Source: an uncultured Faecalibacterium sp.
GTDB taxonomy: Bacteria > Bacillota > Clostridia > Oscillospirales > Ruminococcaceae
DNA: 11,543 nt
Assembly (NCBI GenBank): GCA_934512105.1
Contig: CAKSWQ010000054.1
Coordinates: 1-11,543, forward strand
Direction of reading: 5' to 3'
In this document: positions 10,260 to 11,543 of the stretch, piece by piece
Layout of the letters: each line of letters begins with the position of its first letter
Position numbering within the stretch: position 1 is the first letter of the stretch
Made by a program: the position numbers and the translations under genes
The notes under the pieces: generated by a model
Seen by the model: the letters and a program-made list of their open reading frames with translations, nothing else
What the model was told of the DNA's origin: nothing
Database searches by the model: none

Positions 10260-10324
10260 TCTTTTTCCCTGCCTTATCCTCCACGCGCCGCACCTTGGCA
10301 GCACGCGGCACACCCTGTTACCGC

Positions 10325-10378
10325 AATTTGCAAATTTACTTTCCTATGACGCCCCGATTTTGGGCGTACTGTAACAGT
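10325..10378 (-). promoter_or_regulatory. Palindromes in the leader of the c-di-GMP operon
   Basis: Three small dyads lie between the predicted transcription start and the first gene. ACTGTaACAGT (10368-10378) lies just below the -10 box and covers the predicted start of transcription. ACGCCC and GGGCGT (10349-10367) form a hairpin with a 7-nt loop. AATTTGCAAATT (10325-10336) is a perfect 12-bp palindrome. The first is placed where a repressor would act; the others could be binding sites or RNA structure. I see no c-di-GMP riboswitch (GEMM) consensus here. No regulator is identified. Confidence 0.35.
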
Positions 10379-10381
10379 GTA

Positions 10382-10410
10382 ATTTTATCATCAAAACCGC
10401 CTAGATGCAA
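10382..10410 (-). promoter_or_regulatory. Candidate promoter of the c-di-GMP/binding protein/kinase operon
   Basis: On the minus strand -35 TTGCAT (10405-10410), a 17-nt spacer and -10 TAAAAT (10382-10387, five of six consensus bases). Predicted start near 10375 gives a leader of about 115 nt. The -35 matches only at TTG, so the promoter is expected to be moderate or activator-dependent. It is the best candidate in the region upstream of the operon. Confidence 0.5.
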
Positions 10411-10498
10411 GCATTTTTTGCCAGTTTTGCCAATGCAGAGAACGCCTGTTTTCGGGTAAAACGATTAAGAATGCCCTCCGGAACATCCTCGCCTGGGA

Positions 10499-10544
10499 GG
10501 CACCCCTTCCGTCTGCTCACTGCGGCTTTGACGGAATGGGTGTC
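10499..10544. repeat. Long imperfect inverted repeat
   Basis: CACCCCTTCCGTC (10501-10513) pairs with GACGGAATGGGTG (10530-10542) at 12 of 13 positions around a 16-nt loop; one further G-C and one G-T pair extend it outward to 10499 and 10544. Neither strand has a T-run after it, so it is not a standard terminator. It lies 12 bp beyond the terminator of the micro-ORFs and about 90 bp upstream of the operon promoter. Function unknown: it may stabilise an RNA 3' end or be a protein-binding dyad. Confidence 0.6.
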
Positions 10545-10553
10545 CCGCGCAGC

Positions 10554-10588
10554 AAAAAAGCCGCCGCACAAAAAAGTGCAGCGGCTTT
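10554..10588 (-). terminator. Intrinsic terminator downstream of the micro-ORFs
   Basis: Read on the minus strand, AAAGCCGCTGCAC (10576-10588) pairs with GTGCGGCGGCTTT (10557-10569) over 13 bp, with one G-T wobble, around a 6-nt loop. A run of six T residues follows (A-run at 10554-10559). It lies 13 bp after the stop of the 26-codon ORF and is the first convincing terminator after enolase in that direction. Confidence 0.92.
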
Positions 10589-10601
10589 GCGGGGTGTCAC
10601 C

Positions 10602-10682
10602 TCACAGCCAGCGCTCTGCGATGATCCACCACATACCGGGCAGGTTGATCCGACCCAGCAGATGCTCCAATACGATCAGCAT
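10602..10682 (-). CDS. Micro-ORF B, 26-residue Trp-rich peptide
   Basis: ATG at 10682, TGA at 10604-10602. The peptide starts MLIVLEHLLGRINLPG and ends in a WWIIAERWL segment: three Trp, hydrophobic with scattered charges (Glu, Arg, Glu, Arg), possibly a membrane-surface helix. A strong AAAGGAG lies six bases upstream (10689-10695). It begins 26 bp after the 30-codon ORF and is followed at once by a strong terminator, which together argue for real translation. I recognise no family. Possible roles are a small membrane protein, a leaderless bacteriocin-like or toxin peptide, or a partner of the preceding peptide. No transporter, immunity or antisense element is visible nearby. Confidence 0.55.
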   Translation of the reverse strand: MLIVLEHLLGRINLPGMWWIIAERWL

Positions 10683-10708
10683 GGTATTCTCCTTTCAGAC
10701 CGTCCGGT

Positions 10709-10801
10709 TCAGCCGAACAGCCCCTTTAGCAAAAACAGAAGCAGCTTCGTAAAGCTGCCGCCGCCCAAAAGGCTGAGCAGCGGCCCAAGGCTTTGAAACA
10801 T
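10709..10801 (-). CDS. Micro-ORF A, 30-residue hydrophobic peptide
   Basis: ATG at 10801, TGA at 10711-10709. The peptide starts MFQSLGPLLSLLGGG and continues with a Leu/Phe-rich stretch TKLLLFLLKGLFG. About eleven Leu and two Lys give it a short single-span or amphipathic character. AAAGGAG lies ten bases upstream (10812-10818). It follows the enolase stop codon by 118 bp without a convincing terminator between them, and precedes the 26-codon ORF by 26 bp, so an eno-ORF A-ORF B transcript is likely. No family recognised; a membrane microprotein is the cautious description. Confidence 0.55.
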   Translation of the reverse strand: MFQSLGPLLSLLGGGSFTKLLLFLLKGLFG

Positions 10802-10831
10802 GGAAGGTTTGCTCCTTTCGTTTCATTCCGT

Positions 10832-10847
10832 CCCGGCTGCTGCCGGG
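10832..10847. other. GC-rich hairpin between enolase and the micro-ORFs
   Basis: CCCGGC (10832-10837), 4-nt loop, GCCGGG (10842-10847) form a perfect 6-bp GC stem. In the minus direction it is followed by ACGGAATGAAACG, with no U-tract, so it is a poor terminator. It ends 14 bp before the ribosome binding site of the first micro-ORF. It could be an RNA processing or stability element that sets enolase and micro-ORF expression apart. Confidence 0.5.
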
Positions 10848-10919
10848 TTCCGGTCTGCCTTATATACGAACCAGCCCGCCGCAGGATTGCAAATGCTGTG
10901 GTGGTAAATGTTGGAAAGC

Positions 10920-11543
10920 TTAAAACGCTGTCATGCCGGGATAGACGGCGCTTTCGCCCAGCTGCTCCTCAATGCGCAGCAACTGGTTGTACTTTGCCAC
11001 ACGCTCGGTGCGGCTGGGTGCGCCGGTCTTGATCTGGCAGGTGTTCAGCGCCACAGCCAGATCCGCAATGGTGGTATCCTCGGTCTCGCCGGAGCGGTGG
11101 GAGCTGATGGCGTTGTAACCGGCCTTGTGTGCCATCTTGATGGCCTCCAGCGTCTCGGAGACAGAGCCGATCTGGTTCAGCTTGATCAGGATGGCGTTGC
11201 CCGCCCCCAGCTGGATGCCCTTTGCCAGACGCTCGGTGTTGGTCACGAACAGATCATCGCCCACCAGCTGCACCTTGCCGCCCAGCTCGCGGGTCATCTG
11301 CTGCCAGCCCTCCCAGTCCTCTTCGTCCAGACCGTCCTCGATGGAGATAATGGGGTACTTTTCCACAAGGCTCTTCCAGTGTGCGATCAGCTCGGCAGAG
11401 GTGAACTCGGTGCCCGCCTTGGGCAGCTTGTAGAAGCCCTTGCCCTTGGGGCTCTTCCACTCGGAAGCGGCGGCGTCCATTGCCAGCATAAAGTCCTTGC
11501 CCGGCACATAACCCGCCTTTTCGATGGCAGCCAGAATGGTCTC
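10920..11543 (-). CDS. eno: Enolase, C-terminal part (start outside the window)
   Basis: Phosphopyruvate hydratase, the glycolytic enzyme turning 2-phosphoglycerate into phosphoenolpyruvate, cytoplasmic. About 207 codons of a protein normally near 430 residues are present; the frame is open to the right edge, beginning [18 protein letters not shown]. Recognisable parts are AMDAAASEW (metal-ligand Asp), [18 protein letters not shown] (metal-ligand Glu and Asp), [11 protein letters not shown] (metal-ligand Asp), [20 protein letters not shown] with the catalytic Lys, [20 protein letters not shown], and the C-terminal [27 protein letters not shown]. The catalytic and metal residues of this half are intact. 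It is followed by two micro-ORFs that may share its transcript. Confidence 0.97.
   Translation of the reverse strand, partial: ETILAAIEKAGYVPGKDFMLAMDAAASEWKSPKGKGFYKLPKAGTEFTSAELIAHWKSLVEKYPIISIEDGLDEEDWEGWQQMTRELGGKVQLVGDDLFVTNTERLAKGIQLGAGNAILIKLNQIGSVSETLEAIKMAHKAGYNAISSHRSGETEDTTIADLAVALNTCQIKTGAPSRTERVAKYNQLLRIEEQLGESAVYPGMTAF

Larger units (their letters stand above)
10260..10601. other. Intergenic region between the micro-ORF terminator and the c-di-GMP operon
   Basis: This stretch contains the operon promoter (10382-10410), palindromes in its leader, a long inverted repeat (10499-10544) and the terminator of the upstream micro-ORFs (10554-10588). A minus-strand frame through about 10340-10460 has 41 sense codons between stops (TAA, then TAA near 10340) and reads somewhat protein-like (GVLCIGKTGKKCLHLGGF), but it has no start codon with a ribosome site. 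I do not call it a gene. Confidence 0.55.

Noticed and set aside
10260..10313. N-terminal extension of the c-di-GMP enzyme to a GTG at 10313
   Set aside because: No Shine-Dalgarno precedes that GTG, and the extra 18 residues are Arg/Cys-rich and unlike a PAS start. The ATG at 10259 has AGGG at seven bases.
8268..10349. Two long plus-strand frames (8268-9284 and 9366-10349) antisense to the c-di-GMP enzyme
   Set aside because: Same reason: the minus strand has complete catalytic motifs and these frames show only mirrored codon bias.
10260..10380. c-di-GMP riboswitch in the leader of the c-di-GMP operon
   Set aside because: Looked for the conserved GEMM core and its flanking stems; only small unrelated dyads are present.
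10340..10465. Gene remnant on the minus strand (frame reading GVLCIGKTGKKCLHLGGF)
   Set aside because: Only 41 sense codons between stops, no start with a ribosome site, and it overlaps the promoter of the operon. Could be a fragment or chance; not supported as a gene.
10855..10900. Promoter for the micro-ORFs (TTGCAA with TATATA on the minus strand)
   Set aside because: The spacing is about 20 nt, too long for a standard sigma-A promoter, so read-through from eno is the simpler explanation, although a weak promoter cannot be excluded.
10793..11032. Plus-strand 79-codon frame over the 3' end of eno and the intergenic region
   Set aside because: No ribosome binding site, Arg/Cys-rich shadow composition, and it overlaps clear minus-strand enolase coding sequence.

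Overview
The window reads as a chromosomal segment of a moderately GC-rich, low-motility gut Firmicute of the Oscillospiraceae/Ruminococcaceae type, most likely Faecalibacterium or a close relative. This is an inference from three things: a HrcA/CIRCE-controlled clpB with a sigma-A promoter, AGGAGG-type ribosome binding sites, and a BspA-like leucine-rich-repeat lipoprotein beside c-di-GMP signalling genes of the kind common in gut Clostridia. Every gene I can support is on the minus strand, so transcription runs from high to low coordinates.

In transcription order the layout is as follows. (1) The 3' two-thirds of enolase (10920-11543, start outside the window). (2) Two previously unlisted micro-ORFs of 30 and 26 codons (10709-10801 and 10602-10682), each with its own Shine-Dalgarno, followed by a strong intrinsic terminator (10554-10588). 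No convincing terminator separates them from eno. (3) An intergenic stretch (10260-10601) with a long inverted repeat and a promoter. (4) A tight three-gene signalling operon: a PAS-GGDEF-REC-HD-GYP c-di-GMP enzyme (8154-10259), a family 3 solute-binding lipoprotein (7309-8136, GTG start) and a membrane hybrid histidine kinase with two receiver domains (4740-7319, TTG start, overlapping the previous gene). It ends at a terminator carried by a repeated element. (5) clpB (1789-4401) behind a textbook promoter with CIRCE operator and a leader holding a possible 20-codon upstream ORF. (6) A Tat-type BspA-like lipoprotein (401-1594) with its own extended -10 promoter and its own terminator. (7) A gene-poor left end (1-400) containing two copies, in opposite orientation, of the same structured repeat that terminates the signalling operon.

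The signalling operon suggests one circuit: a lipid-anchored binding protein captures a small ligand (probably an amino acid or similar polar molecule), the kinase senses it through its extracytoplasmic region, and the output reaches the receiver domain of the bifunctional c-di-GMP enzyme. No HPt domain or DNA-binding response regulator is encoded here, so the wiring is inferred.

The most novel items are the eno-linked micro-ORF pair, the three-copy structured repeat whose second stem varies in sequence but keeps its pairing, and the uORF in the clpB leader. I see no tRNA, rRNA, CRISPR array, transposase or phage gene.
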